Part shown: piece by piece, positions 36,685 to 45,750 of the stretch
Position numbering within the stretch: the first letter of the stretch is position 1
How the letters are laid out: each line of letters starts with the position of its first letter
NCBI GenBank assembly: GCA_963722495.1
Contig: CAVRND010000003.1
Coordinates: forward strand, 124,001 to 188,000
DNA: 64,000 nucleotides
Direction of reading: 5' to 3'
Source of the DNA: Hyphomicrobium_A sp963722495
GTDB taxonomy: Bacteria; Pseudomonadota; Alphaproteobacteria; Rhizobiales; Hyphomicrobiaceae
The notes under the pieces: model-generated
Databases searched by the model: none
Told to the model about the DNA's origin: nothing
Seen by the model: the letters and a program-made list of their open reading frames with translations, nothing else
Made by a program: the position numbers and the translations under genes

Positions 36685-37677
36685 ATGGAACCTGACGTCA
36701 TGAGCCCATTCTCGGGTGGCTTCGAAATCTTCGGCGTGCTGCTCGTCATCCTGGCCATCGTCATCCTCTGGTCGACGGTCAAGATCGTCCCGCAGGGCAA
36801 GAATTACACGGTCGAGAACTTCGGCCGCTACACGCGTACCCTGCAGCCGGGCCTTCACATCCTCATCCCGGTGATGGAGCGCGTCGGCCACCGCATTAAC
36901 ATGAAGGAGCAGGTGCTCGACATTCCGAGCCAGGACGTCATCACGCGCGACAACGCCATGGTGCGGGTCAACGGCGTGACCTTCTTCCAGGTGATCAACG
37001 CCGCTCGCGCCGCCTACGAGGTGGATCAGCTTGAGCCGTCGATCGTCAACCTCACGATGACCAACATCCGTACCGTCATGGGCTCGATGGATCTCGACGA
37101 GCTGCTGTCCAATCGCGATCAGATCAACGCCAAGCTGCTTCAGGTTCTGGACCAGGCGACGGAAGCCTGGGGCATCAAGGTGACACGCATCGAGATCAAG
37201 GACATCGATCCGCCGCGTGACCTCGTCGACAGCATGGCGCGACAGATGAAGGCCGAGCGCGAGAAGCGCGCGCAGATCCTGGAATCGGAAGGCTTGCGCC
37301 AGGCCGCCATCTTGCGCGCCGAGGGCGAGAAGCTGGCCGTTGTTCTCGAAGCCGAAGGCCGGCGCGAAGCCGCCTTCCGCGACGCCGAGGCACGCGAGCG
37401 CTCCGCCGAGGCCGAGGCCAAGGCGACGCAGCTCGTCTCCGACGCCATCTCCAAGGGCAACGTGCAGGCGATCAACTACTTCGTTGCTAATAATTACATA
37501 AAGGCCCTCGAAGCGCTGGCTAAAGCTCCGAACCAGAAGGTGATCATGATGCCGCTCGAAGCGTCGGCAGTGATCGGTTCGCTGTCCGGCCTGGCGCAGA
37601 TTACGTCGGAGGCCTTCAGCGGCGGCGGCGGTGATCCAAAGCCGGCACCCACACGCGGCAGTGTCCCTCGCGCATAG
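36685..37677 (+). CDS. qmcA: SPFH/band-7 membrane protein (QmcA type)
   Basis: Stomatin-like inner-membrane scaffold protein. An N-terminal membrane helix (GVLLVILAIVILWSTV) leads into the SPFH domain (VKIVPQGKNYTVENFGRYTRTLQPGLH, then DVITRDNAMVRVNGVTFFQV). A long helical flotillin-like stalk (KAEREKRAQILESEGLRQA to EAKATQLVSDAI, about 190-255) follows. The 330-residue length fits. It is followed by two NfeD-like genes; SPFH and NfeD proteins are known to work as pairs in membrane organisation. A start at 36685 or at the second Met (MSPFSGG) is possible. Confidence 0.93.
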   Translation: MEPDVMSPFSGGFEIFGVLLVILAIVILWSTVKIVPQGKNYTVENFGRYTRTLQPGLHILIPVMERVGHRINMKEQVLDIPSQDVITRDNAMVRVNGVTFFQVINAARAAYEVDQLEPSIVNLTMTNIRTVMGSMDLDELLSNRDQINAKLLQVLDQATEAWGIKVTRIEIKDIDPPRDLVDSMARQMKAEREKRAQILESEGLRQAAILRAEGEKLAVVLEAEGRREAAFRDAEARERSAEAEAKATQLVSDAISKGNVQAINYFVANNYIKALEALAKAPNQKVIMMPLEASAVIGSLSGLAQITSEAFSGGGGDPKPAPTRGSVPRA

Positions 37678-37736
37678 CAATGGCGAGAGCCCTGCATTTC
37701 TTGCTAAGCTCGATTGTCGCGTTGGAGATGTGAGCC

Positions 37737-38192
37737 ATGGGTTTGTCGGAATTCTTCTGGAACCTTGGCGCCTGGAACTGGTTCATCGTCGCAGTCGCGC
37801 TGTTCGCACTCGAGTCAGTCGTTCCGGGCGTGCATTTCGTCTGGTTCGGAATCGCGGCCGTGATCGTCGGCGCGCTCGGCCTTACGATCGACATCGCATG
37901 GGAGTGGCAACTGATAACGTTCGCCATCATTTCCTGCATCACGGTCTTCTTCGCGCGTCGCTATGCGTCGCCCGAGGTGGCGGCCAGCGATCAGCCCGAG
38001 CTCAATCTGCGCGCCGAGCAGTACGTGGGCCGCGTGGTCATGGTCGAGGAAGCTATATCCGACGGGCGCGGCAAGGTGCGCGTCGGCGATACTGTGTGGA
38101 ACGCGCAAGGCTCCGATACGCCGCAAGGCGCGCGGGTGAAGATCACCGGAACCAACGGCACCTGCCTGCTGGTTGAGCATGCCTTCAACTGA
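37737..38192 (+). CDS. NfeD-like membrane protein, copy 1
   Basis: Short NfeD of 151 residues. It has three hydrophobic helices (WNWFIVAVALFALESVV, FVWFGIAAVIVGALGLTI, QLITFAIISCITVFFA), then a soluble OB-fold domain (about 85-150; RAEQYVGRVVMVEEAISDGRGKVRVGDTVW to GARVKITGTNGTCLLVE). It sits 59 bp after qmcA, the usual SPFH partner gene. Its end overlaps the second NfeD-like gene by 14 nt. Confidence 0.92.
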   Translation: MGLSEFFWNLGAWNWFIVAVALFALESVVPGVHFVWFGIAAVIVGALGLTIDIAWEWQLITFAIISCITVFFARRYASPEVAASDQPELNLRAEQYVGRVVMVEEAISDGRGKVRVGDTVWNAQGSDTPQGARVKITGTNGTCLLVEHAFN

Positions 38193-38598
38193 ACCGGATG
38201 AGCGTCCTAGCGCCCTTATTTGGCTGGCCGCGCTGGCGAGCATCGTCATGCCCATCGTGGGCGTCATTGCTGCCCTTTACGGCGCGTTCAGGGCATTCAC
38301 AGACCATCCCACCGGCTGGCTCTGGCTGGCGGCGGGCGTCGTGCTGCTGATCGCCGACCTGGTCATCGACCAGCGCTGGTCGCACTGGATGCCGTCGAGA
38401 GAGCCCGATCTCAATCGCCGCGGCGATCAGCTCATCGGCCAAGTGCTGACGGTCGTCGAGCCTATCGAGGGCGGTGGCCGAGGGAGCGTGCGGGCCGCCG
38501 ACAGCGTGTGGCCGGCCGAGGGCACAGAGGCCGTGCGCGGTGCCAAGGTGCGTGTTGCGGGCTGCAAAGGCACCGTTCTGACCGTCGAGCCCGCCTGA
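38179..38598 (+). CDS. NfeD-like membrane protein, copy 2
   Basis: Second NfeD-type protein, 139 residues, with two hydrophobic helices (ALIWLAALASIVMPIVGVIAALYG and WLWLAAGVVLLIADLVID). Its OB-fold is parallel to that of copy 1 (LIGQVLTVVEPIEGGGRGSVRAADSVWPAEG to VRVAGCKGTVLTVEPA). The ATG at 38179 lies inside the end of the previous gene. The pair looks like a tandem duplication that diverged, with copy 2 carrying a shorter membrane part. Confidence 0.82.
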   Translation: MPSTEPDERPSALIWLAALASIVMPIVGVIAALYGAFRAFTDHPTGWLWLAAGVVLLIADLVIDQRWSHWMPSREPDLNRRGDQLIGQVLTVVEPIEGGGRGSVRAADSVWPAEGTEAVRGAKVRVAGCKGTVLTVEPA

Positions 38599-38640
38599 CC
38601 CCCAATGGCGGGCCGCGGCGGCATCATGCTAGGGTTGAGT

Positions 38641-38878
38641 ATGAACGAGCGCGTTAAACGGCTGACCGAGGAGATCCGCAAACTGCCCCCCGAGGAGCAG
38701 GCGGAGCTTATAGACGAGCTGATCGTCCTCACCTACCGCGAGCCCGATCCCGAGATCGACAAGGCCTGGGCCGAGGAAGCCGAGCGCCGTATGGTTGCCG
38801 TTCGCAGCGGGGAGACGCGAGACGATCCCCATGGAAGAGTTCATGGAGCGGCTTCGCAAGCGGTTCGGCCCCTTCTGA
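38641..38878 (+). CDS. Antitoxin of a RelE/ParE-type module (one frame change)
   Basis: Addiction-module antitoxin of the type with a C-terminal toxin-wrapping helix. The first frame gives MNERVKRLTEEIRKLPPEEQAELIDELIVLTYREPDPEIDKAWAEEAERRMVAVRSGETR. One extra base at about 38815-38820 then breaks it; the shifted frame restores IPMEEFMERLRKRFGPF and a TGA at 38876-38878. The toxin ATG begins directly after that stop. The repaired length is about 78 residues, typical of the family. Confidence 0.78.
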
Positions 38879-39180
38879 ATGAACGTCCGCTTCCACCCGG
38901 TTGCAACTGTTGAGTTGGAGGAAGCCGCGCAATGGTACGAAGCGCACCGCATGGCGTTACGAGACGAGTTTCTCGCTGAGTTCCGGACAGGAGTTGGGCA
39001 GGTCATTGAACAGCCGCATGCATGGCAACCGGTCGGGGCAGGCGCCCGACGCTACCGGCTGGGGCGCTTTCCATACGGAATCGTCTACATAGTCGAGGAT
39101 GATCAGATCGTCGTGCTGCCGTCGCGCACTTGCGTCGCAAGCCAGGATACTGGGAGCCTCGGCTGCAAAAGAAGCTCTAA
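38879..39180 (+). CDS. RelE/ParE-family toxin (one frame change)
   Basis: Begins MNVRFHPVATVELEEAAQWYEA and continues through LAEFRTGVGQVIEQPHAWQPVGAGARRYRLGRFPYGIVYIVEDDQIVVL, the ParE/RelE fold pattern. The frame breaks at about 39112-39120. The shifted frame reads AVAHLRRKPGYWEPRLQKKL and stops at 39178-39180, which is the normal family C-terminus. With the upstream antitoxin it forms a type II module. Both genes are interrupted as sequenced, so either the module is dead or both breaks are indel artefacts. Confidence 0.8.
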
Positions 39181-39191
39181 GTCGCTCCGCT

Positions 39192-40217
39192 CTAGGCGAT
39201 GCCGGCGCGCAGTAGGTCGTGCACGTGCAGCACGCCGACCGGCTTGCCGCGATCAACGACGAATAGCGCCGTGATGCGCGAGGCGTTGATCAGCTCCAGC
39301 GCTGCCGAGGCAAGCATGCCCGGCTTCACCGTCTTCGGTGCCCGCGTCATGATGTCGACGGTGCGGCGGCGGATGAGGTTTTCGCCCATGTGACGGCGCA
39401 AATCGCCGTCGGTGACGATGCCGATCAGCTTGCCCTTTGCGTCGACGATGCCAAGGCAGCCGAGGCTCTTTTGCGTCATGATCACGAGCGCGTCGCTCAT
39501 CGGCTCGTTGTCGCGCGCGATGGGCATGCGATCGCCCTTGTGCATGACGTCGGAGACGTACTTCAGGCTCGCCCCAAGCGATCCGCCCGGATGGAAGGCC
39601 TTGAACTCCTGCGGAGTGAAGCCCTTCGCCTCGAGCAGCGCCATGGCCAGGCAATCGCCGAGCGCCAGCTGCATGGTGGTCGAGGTGGTGGGGGCGAGGC
39701 CGTGCGGGCAGGCCTCCTTCGAACGCGGCAGCTCCAGCACGATGTCCGAGTGTTGGCCGAGTGCGGAGTCGGCGCGCGAGGTGATGGCGATCAACGGCAC
39801 CGAGTAGCGCCGCGAATAGGTGATCAGCGGTTTCAATTCGACCGTCTCGCCGGACCACGACAGGGCCAACAGCACGTCGTCGGGCGTGATCATGCCGAGG
39901 TCGCCATGCGAGGCTTCGGTCGGGTGAACGAAGAAGGCCGGGCGGCCGGTCGAAGCGAATGTTGCCGCGATCTTCTGGCCGACGTGACCGCTCTTGCCGA
40001 TGCCGGTGACGACAACCCGGCCGCGGGCATTGCGCAGCACGCGCAGCGCATCGCCGAATGCGCGGCTCATCGGGCCGGTGAGCGCCTCACGGAGGCGGTT
40101 GAGCCCTTCGCACTCGAGATCGAGCGTCCGCAGTGCGGATGCAACCGGTAGGCGGCTCAGCTTCTTGCTGCCGTCAACCGTTCTGAGTTTGCGCAAGGGC
40201 CCTTCGGCCGTCGTCAT
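39192..40217 (-). CDS. kdsD: Arabinose-5-phosphate isomerase (KdsD/KpsF family)
   Basis: Makes D-arabinose 5-phosphate from ribulose 5-phosphate, the first step to Kdo for lipopolysaccharide. An N-terminal SIS domain (GRVVVTGIGKSGHVGQKIAATFASTGRPAFFVHPTEASHGDLGMI; active-site HGLAPTTSTTMQLALGD) is followed by two CBS domains (about 215-335; VSDVMHKGDRMPIA, then GIVDAKGKLIGIVTDGDLRRHM). The 341-residue length is standard. It is convergent with the toxin gene and divergent from the beta-barrel gene. Ordinary member of the family. Confidence 0.95.
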   Translation of the reverse strand: MTTAEGPLRKLRTVDGSKKLSRLPVASALRTLDLECEGLNRLREALTGPMSRAFGDALRVLRNARGRVVVTGIGKSGHVGQKIAATFASTGRPAFFVHPTEASHGDLGMITPDDVLLALSWSGETVELKPLITYSRRYSVPLIAITSRADSALGQHSDIVLELPRSKEACPHGLAPTTSTTMQLALGDCLAMALLEAKGFTPQEFKAFHPGGSLGASLKYVSDVMHKGDRMPIARDNEPMSDALVIMTQKSLGCLGIVDAKGKLIGIVTDGDLRRHMGENLIRRRTVDIMTRAPKTVKPGMLASAALELINASRITALFVVDRGKPVGVLHVHDLLRAGIA

Positions 40218-40401
40218 GGCTCATACCCCCGATGCCTTCAGCGACGCCTAAGTGTTAACAGCTTCTTACAATTTTGGGGGTGTGTCCAGACAGCGCCGAC
40301 CGCTGTTCACCGCCCAGGCCAGCAAACTAAACAGACCGTTAACCCGACGCGCCCTAGCGTCCTGGGCAGTCTGTACGGCGTTCGCGTGACGAGTAATCCT
40401 C

Positions 40402-42153
40402 ATGGGAGCGCCTTTGGCTGGCGAGCGCAAGATCGTCTGGTTCGTGCTGGGCTTCGCCGTATTCGGCGTTGTGCTTTTGCGCGAGCCCACGCCCGCCAGC
40501 GCGCAAATTCTCGATCCGCCCTCGCGCGGCGGAGACTCATCCCGCCCCAAGCTTCGCCCCACATTGCCCGACGATAGTGCGCTTGAGGCAGGCGACCTGA
40601 GCGCGTTTGACGATGGCCGATTTGGGCCGGGGGAGTCCTCTCCCGCGCCGGTTGCGGCAACCCCCGGTGACGGCGAGCAAGACCAAGCAGGCGAACAGAT
40701 CCGCGACGAAGACGGTGCCGGCGACGCAGCCGGCGCTGAGGACGATGGCTCGGGCGAGCCGCGCCTGCGCCGGCTGGCCGTTCCGCAGGATGGAGATCCC
40801 GTCCCGGTCGTCGAGGCGTCGGCGCCTCAGGATGGCCTTATCGACCTTAGCGAGCCGACGGCGCCCATCGAGGGCCAGGAGGACATCACCGAGGTCGACA
40901 TGCGCTCGCCCGAGGACGTGCGCGCGTTCGTCGGCGAGCCTAGCGGATACGATCCGCTGCTGCTCGCGGCGGGTGAGATCAACCCCGTGTTCAGCGACAG
41001 CACCTTTGGAGGCTTTGCGCTCGATCCCTTCCCTCCGATAGGCACGAGGATCGGCAGCTTCCTGCTGTTCACGACGATCGAGACAGACTTCGACTACAAC
41101 AACAATATTTTCGCCTCGCCGTTCAAGATCGGTGATACGGCGCTTGAAGTGCGCCCCGCCGCTCGCTTGGCGTCGACTTGGAGCCGTCACGCACTCGAGT
41201 TTCGCGCCAGCGGCGATCTCAGCTTCCACGACCGCTATCCGTCGGAAGACGACCGCGCCTACCTCGTCGAAAGCCTCGGGCGGCTCGACATCACCAGCTT
41301 CACCAACCTGCAGGGCTTCATCGCGCACGAGGAAGCACAGGAAAGCCGTTCGGCCATCAACGCCTCATCGGCAGGCACGCGGCCGAATATCAACGTCACG
41401 CGCGTGCAGACCGCCTTCAACCACCGTTTCAACCGTCTCACGGTGCAGCTGCGCGGCGGTCTGATCGATACGTCGTACGGTGACGACCTCATCGATGGCG
41501 TGGTGCAGAGCAACGCCGACCGCAACTTCACGCTCTACGACCAGGCGGTGCGCCCGAAATGGGAGTTCTCGCCAAACCTCTACTTCTTCTCCGACATCGC
41601 CTTCAATCAGCGCGACTATGATCTTGCCGCCCAGTCGGACGGCATCAATCGCACCTCGACAGGACAACGCTACCGGGCCGGCGTCTCTTTCGGCAACACC
41701 GGCGAAATTCTGCGCGGCGACATTAGTCTTGGCTACGGCCGGCAGACGCCGAATAGCCCGGAGCTCGCAATCACCGATGGCTTGCTGATCGATGCCGGCC
41801 TGACGTGGCGCATGACGGCGTTGACGACGCTGCAGTTCACCGCCGCGACTGACATCGCCGAGACGACGACCTTCGATTCCGGCGGCGTGCTGGAGCGCAT
41901 CTACGGCATTGAGGCGCGCCACAATTTCACGAAGTATCTCGTCGGCATTGCCGGCCTCGGCTTCATGACGCGCAACTTTTCGGGCGTCGACATCACCGAG
42001 AGCCAGGTCACCGCCGCGGTGGGCAGCGAATATTACCTGAACGAGTGGGCCGTGCTGTTCTCACGCTATCAGCACGGCGACTTCCAAAGCTCGCAGCCGC
42101 TCAGCAGCTACACCGTCGACGAGATTCAGGCCGGTGTGCGGCTGCGCCACTAG
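40402..42153 (+). CDS. Outer-membrane beta-barrel protein with long acidic N-terminal region
   Basis: The 583-residue exported protein has a signal or anchor (IVWFVLGFAVFGVVLLREPTPASA). An acidic, Pro/Gly-rich region of about 170 residues follows (SALEAGDLSAFDDGRFGPGE, then EDGAGDAAGAEDDGSGE). From about residue 215 it is a beta-barrel of the putative porin/BBP2 type, with alternating strands (IGSFLLFTTIETDFDYNNNIF, HALEFRASGDLSFHDRY), ending DEIQAGVRLRH. Such barrels often accompany exopolysaccharide loci in alphaproteobacteria; kdsD, galU and galE next door fit that, but no export machinery is seen here. The function is inferred only. Confidence 0.8.
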   Translation: MGAPLAGERKIVWFVLGFAVFGVVLLREPTPASAQILDPPSRGGDSSRPKLRPTLPDDSALEAGDLSAFDDGRFGPGESSPAPVAATPGDGEQDQAGEQIRDEDGAGDAAGAEDDGSGEPRLRRLAVPQDGDPVPVVEASAPQDGLIDLSEPTAPIEGQEDITEVDMRSPEDVRAFVGEPSGYDPLLLAAGEINPVFSDSTFGGFALDPFPPIGTRIGSFLLFTTIETDFDYNNNIFASPFKIGDTALEVRPAARLASTWSRHALEFRASGDLSFHDRYPSEDDRAYLVESLGRLDITSFTNLQGFIAHEEAQESRSAINASSAGTRPNINVTRVQTAFNHRFNRLTVQLRGGLIDTSYGDDLIDGVVQSNADRNFTLYDQAVRPKWEFSPNLYFFSDIAFNQRDYDLAAQSDGINRTSTGQRYRAGVSFGNTGEILRGDISLGYGRQTPNSPELAITDGLLIDAGLTWRMTALTTLQFTAATDIAETTTFDSGGVLERIYGIEARHNFTKYLVGIAGLGFMTRNFSGVDITESQVTAAVGSEYYLNEWAVLFSRYQHGDFQSSQPLSSYTVDEIQAGVRLRH

Positions 42154-42167
42154 CACCGCCACTCGGT

Positions 42168-43049
42168 TTAGACGAGTTTGGCGATGCCGGCCTTGAGGGC
42201 TGGCGCGAGATCCTTGCGCTCCAAGCCATATGCGACATTGGCCAGCAGGAAGCCGATCTTGGTGCCGGTGTCGTAGATCGTGCCGTCGAAGCGCACCGCA
42301 TGGTAGGGCTTGCCGGCCTTCTGCATGGCCAGCATCGCATCGGTGAGCTGGATCTCGCCGCCGGCGCCGCGCTCTTGGGTCGCAAGAACGCCGAAAATCT
42401 CCGGCTGCAGGATGTAGCGTCCGGTGATGTGCAGGTTCGACGGCGCCGTTCCCTGCTTCGGCTTCTCCACCATCTGGGTGATGCGCGAGACCTTGGCCTT
42501 GCGGTCCTCAACGCCGACGATACCGTATTGGTGGGTCTCACTCTCGGGCACGGGCGAGACCGCGATGTGGTTGCCGCCATGCTCGTTGTAGGCTTCGATC
42601 ATCTCCTTCAGGCAGCCCTCGCCACCGTGATGCAGCATATCGGGGAGCAGCAATGCGAACGGCTCGTCGCCGACGATGTCGCGTGCACACCAGACTGCGT
42701 GGCCGAGGCCGAGCGGAGCCTGCTGACGCGTGAAGCTCGTCGCTCCGGCGGCGGGAAGATCCCTCAGGAGCTCCTCCAGCTCTTTGGTCTTGCCGCGCTC
42801 GGCGAGCGTGTTCTCGAGTTCAGGCTGGCGGTCGAAATGGTCCTCGATAGAAGGCTTGTTGCGCCCCGTCACGAAGACGAAATGCTCGATCCCGGCGGCG
42901 CGCGCCTCATCGACCACATGTTGGATAACGGGACGATCGACGACGGTCAGCATCTCCTTCGGCATAGCTTTGGTCGCAGGCAGGAAGCGTGTGCCGAGGC
43001 CCGCCACGGGGAACACGGCTTTACGGATACGCTTCTGGGGGGCGGGCAT
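42168..43049 (-). CDS. galU: UTP-glucose-1-phosphate uridylyltransferase
   Basis: Makes UDP-glucose, the donor for surface polysaccharides. The 293-residue protein has the nucleotidyltransferase signature KAVFPVAGLGTRFLPATKAMPKEML, FVTGRNKPSIEDHFD, the UTP-binding region APLGLGHAVWCARDIVGDEPFALLLPDML and the sugar-phosphate region TGRYILQPEIF. It is divergent from galE, which interconverts its product. Confidence 0.96.
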   Translation of the reverse strand: MPAPQKRIRKAVFPVAGLGTRFLPATKAMPKEMLTVVDRPVIQHVVDEARAAGIEHFVFVTGRNKPSIEDHFDRQPELENTLAERGKTKELEELLRDLPAAGATSFTRQQAPLGLGHAVWCARDIVGDEPFALLLPDMLHHGGEGCLKEMIEAYNEHGGNHIAVSPVPESETHQYGIVGVEDRKAKVSRITQMVEKPKQGTAPSNLHITGRYILQPEIFGVLATQERGAGGEIQLTDAMLAMQKAGKPYHAVRFDGTIYDTGTKIGFLLANVAYGLERKDLAPALKAGIAKLV

Positions 43050-43269
43050 GGGTAACTCCGAGCCTGATGGTTGTGGTTATCGGGTGGGCCTGCAACTGGT
43101 GCGGATCTTGAATACGGCGTGCATTAGGCTTGCATAAGACTTGCTTAGTGAAGGCCGAAGGCGGGGGAAAGCCGGTCGTGAGAATGATCGATTCAATGCA
43201 TAGTTAAGGCCCTGCGATGTTAAGGTGCGCCCCCAAACGGCCGCAGTATCCGGAAGGCACGAAAGAGCG

Positions 43270-44262
43270 ATGACTATCCTCGTCACCGGCGGAGCCGGAT
43301 ACATCGGAAGCCACATGGTTCTCGAGCTCCTCGACAGCGGGGAGAGCGTCGTCGTTCTCGACAATCTGTCGACCGGCTTCCGCTGGGCGGTCCCGGCCAA
43401 CGCCACGCTGGTCGTCGGCGACATCGGCGACCAGGAGCTCGTGCGCAGCATCGTCCGCAAGCACGGGGTAAAGTCGATCATCCATTTCGCCGGCTCGATC
43501 GTGGTGCCGGAGTCGGTCGTCGATCCGCTGGGCTACTATCATAACAACACCGTCAAGTCGCGCGCCCTCATGGAGGTCGCGGTCGAGATGGGGATCGAGA
43601 ACTTCATCTTCTCCTCGACAGCGGCAGTCTACGGCATGCCGAAGGAAATTCCCGTGCGCGAGGATGCCGCGCTGGCGCCCATGTCGCCGTACGGGTCCTC
43701 CAAGCTGATGACCGAGATCATGCTCGCCGACACATCCCGCGCGCACAATTTCCGCTACGTTGCCCTGCGTTATTTCAACGTCGCCGGTGCCGACCCCAAG
43801 GGTCGCTCGGGGCAGTCGACGCCGCAGGCGACACACCTCATCAAGGTCGCCTGCGAGACGGCGCTGGGAAAACGCCCTCACATGGAAGTGTTCGGCACCG
43901 ACTATGAGACGCCGGACGGCACCTGCATCCGCGATTACATTCACGTCACCGACCTCGTGCGCGCCCACATGGCGGCGCTGCACCACCTGCGCGACGGCGG
44001 CGATTTGGAAGTGTTCAACTGCGGCTACTCGAAGGGCTTCTCGGTGCTGCAGGTGATCGACGCCGTGAAGCGCACCTCCGGCGCCGATTTCGAGGTGCGC
44101 ATGTCGCCGCGCCGTTTGGGCGATCCGGCGGCCATCGTCGCCGCTTCCGACAAGATCCGCGTGCGTCTCGGCTGGCGTCCCGAGTACGACAGCTTGGACA
44201 CAATCACGGTGCAGGCGTTGGCTTGGGAAGCGCATTTGCAACAGTTCAAGCACGCTAGTTAG
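43270..44262 (+). CDS. galE: UDP-glucose 4-epimerase
   Basis: NAD-dependent short-chain epimerase interconverting UDP-glucose and UDP-galactose. The ATG at 43270 opens MTILVTGGAGYIGSHMVLELLD, with the Gly-rich NAD motif. The catalytic Ser and YxxxK are in FIFSSTAAVYGMP and MSPYGSSKLM. The substrate region DYIHVTDLVRAHMAALHHL and the C-terminal DPAAIVAASDKIRVRLGWRPEYD are typical. Of 330 residues; divergent from galU across 220 bp that must hold both promoters. Confidence 0.95.
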   Translation: MTILVTGGAGYIGSHMVLELLDSGESVVVLDNLSTGFRWAVPANATLVVGDIGDQELVRSIVRKHGVKSIIHFAGSIVVPESVVDPLGYYHNNTVKSRALMEVAVEMGIENFIFSSTAAVYGMPKEIPVREDAALAPMSPYGSSKLMTEIMLADTSRAHNFRYVALRYFNVAGADPKGRSGQSTPQATHLIKVACETALGKRPHMEVFGTDYETPDGTCIRDYIHVTDLVRAHMAALHHLRDGGDLEVFNCGYSKGFSVLQVIDAVKRTSGADFEVRMSPRRLGDPAAIVAASDKIRVRLGWRPEYDSLDTITVQALAWEAHLQQFKHAS

Positions 44263-44405
44263 TCCCCGATTCAGCAAACGGGGCCGCAAATTTGCCCGGA
44301 AATTGCGATGACGAGGCCGCTGTGCGATGACGCGCGGGCCGTGCGCGAAGCATTGGACGGAGGTTCGAGTGACAATCGGCAGCAAGGCAACGCAGACGCC
44401 GGCGT

Positions 44406-45651
44406 TTGGGTTCACGCGCTACGGCGGCGCTGGGTGTCGCACTGGCGCTGCTCTTGGCCGCCATGGTGCCGGTGCTGGCGGCCGATCCGTTCCGCGACTT
44501 CCTCGAGAGCCTATGGCCCGAAGCCGAGGCGCAGGGCGTCTCGCGCGCCACGTTCGACGCCGCTTTCCGCGGTCTGACGCCCGACTACTCGCTGCCCGAC
44601 CTCATCGTCGCCGGCCGCAAGCGCGACGACAGCGCCGGCCAGGCCGAGTTCACCAAGTCGGCGCTCGAATATCTCAATCCGAAATACCTCGAGCTCGCTC
44701 GCCGTGCAGGGACGAAAGTTCCTCAAGGAGCACGAGAAGGACATTCTCAACATCGAGAAGAACACCGGTGTCGACCGCTACATCATGGTCGCCATCTGGG
44801 GCCGCGAGACGGCCTACGGCACGCACAAGCTGCCGCACGACGCGATCCGCGTGCTGGCGACGCAAGCGTTTACCGGGCGGCGCAAGGACGAATTCCGTCT
44901 CGAGATCCTTGCTGCCTTGAAGATGCTGCAAGCGGGCGTGCCGCGGGCCAAGATGCGCGCCTCGTGGGCGGGCGCCGTAGGCCTGACGCAGTTCATGCCG
45001 ACGGAGTATTTCAAGCATCTGGAAGACGGCGACGGTGACGGCAAGGTCGACATCTTCGACTCGGTACCCGACGCTCTGGGCTCGGCGGCTCGCCAGCTCG
45101 CCAACAAGGGCTGGGTGCGCGGGCTGCGCTGGGGCTACGAGGTTCACATGCCCGAGGGCGGCGACTGCTCGCTCGAGGGCCCGCCTGGCGAGCGCACCAT
45201 CGGAGAATGGCAGAAGCTCGGCTTCCAGCGCACGGGCGCCAAGCCGTTCCGCCCCGACGAGGCGAACATCCGCGCCTATTTGATGATGCCGTCCGGTGCC
45301 TATGGACCGGCCTTCCTCGTCACCGAGAACTTCAAGGTCATCCGCCTCTACAACACCTCCGACCTCTATGCGCTGTTTGTCGGTGACCTGGCCGACCGCA
45401 TCGCCGGTGCCGGCGGCTTTCATGTGCCGGCGGCGCAGGTTGCCCAGCCGCGCACGGCGCAGGTGAAGGAGATCCAGGAGCGGCTGCAGAAGCTCGGCTA
45501 TCCCATGGACAAGATCGACGGCAAGATCGGCTCCAACACGCGCCGGCAGGTCGGCACTTACCAGAAGGCGGCCGGCCTGAAGATCGACTGCTGGCCGACG
45601 GAAGCGACGCTCTCGCGCCTGCGAGCCAACGCCGCGCGCGCCGCACAGTGA
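44406..45651 (+). CDS. mltB: MltB-type lytic murein transglycosylase (one frame change)
   Basis: Cuts peptidoglycan glycan strands in the periplasm. A signal sequence (TAALGVALALLLAAMVPVLA) precedes FRDFLESLWPEAEAQGVSRATFDAAFRGLTPD. The frame breaks at about 44700-44705, where one extra C fits (LARR/VQGRKFLKEHEKDIL). The rest holds the SLT domain with catalytic Glu in YIMVAIWGRETAYGTHKLP, the family motif SWAGAVGLTQFMPTEYFKHLEDGDGDGKVDIFDS and a C-terminal peptidoglycan-binding domain (VKEIQERLQKLGYPMDKIDGKIGSNTRRQVGTYQ). The start is uncertain: TTG 44406 gives the signal peptide, and an upstream GTG in another frame is possible. Confidence 0.87.
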
Positions 45652-45750
45652 TCGGCGGCAGTCGACGGTAGAAATTTCTCGTCCGCGTGCTATGCCCTCC
45701 GCGCTGGTGGCCACCCCTGACGCCGGCCATCTCGATTGCGAGGAGACACC

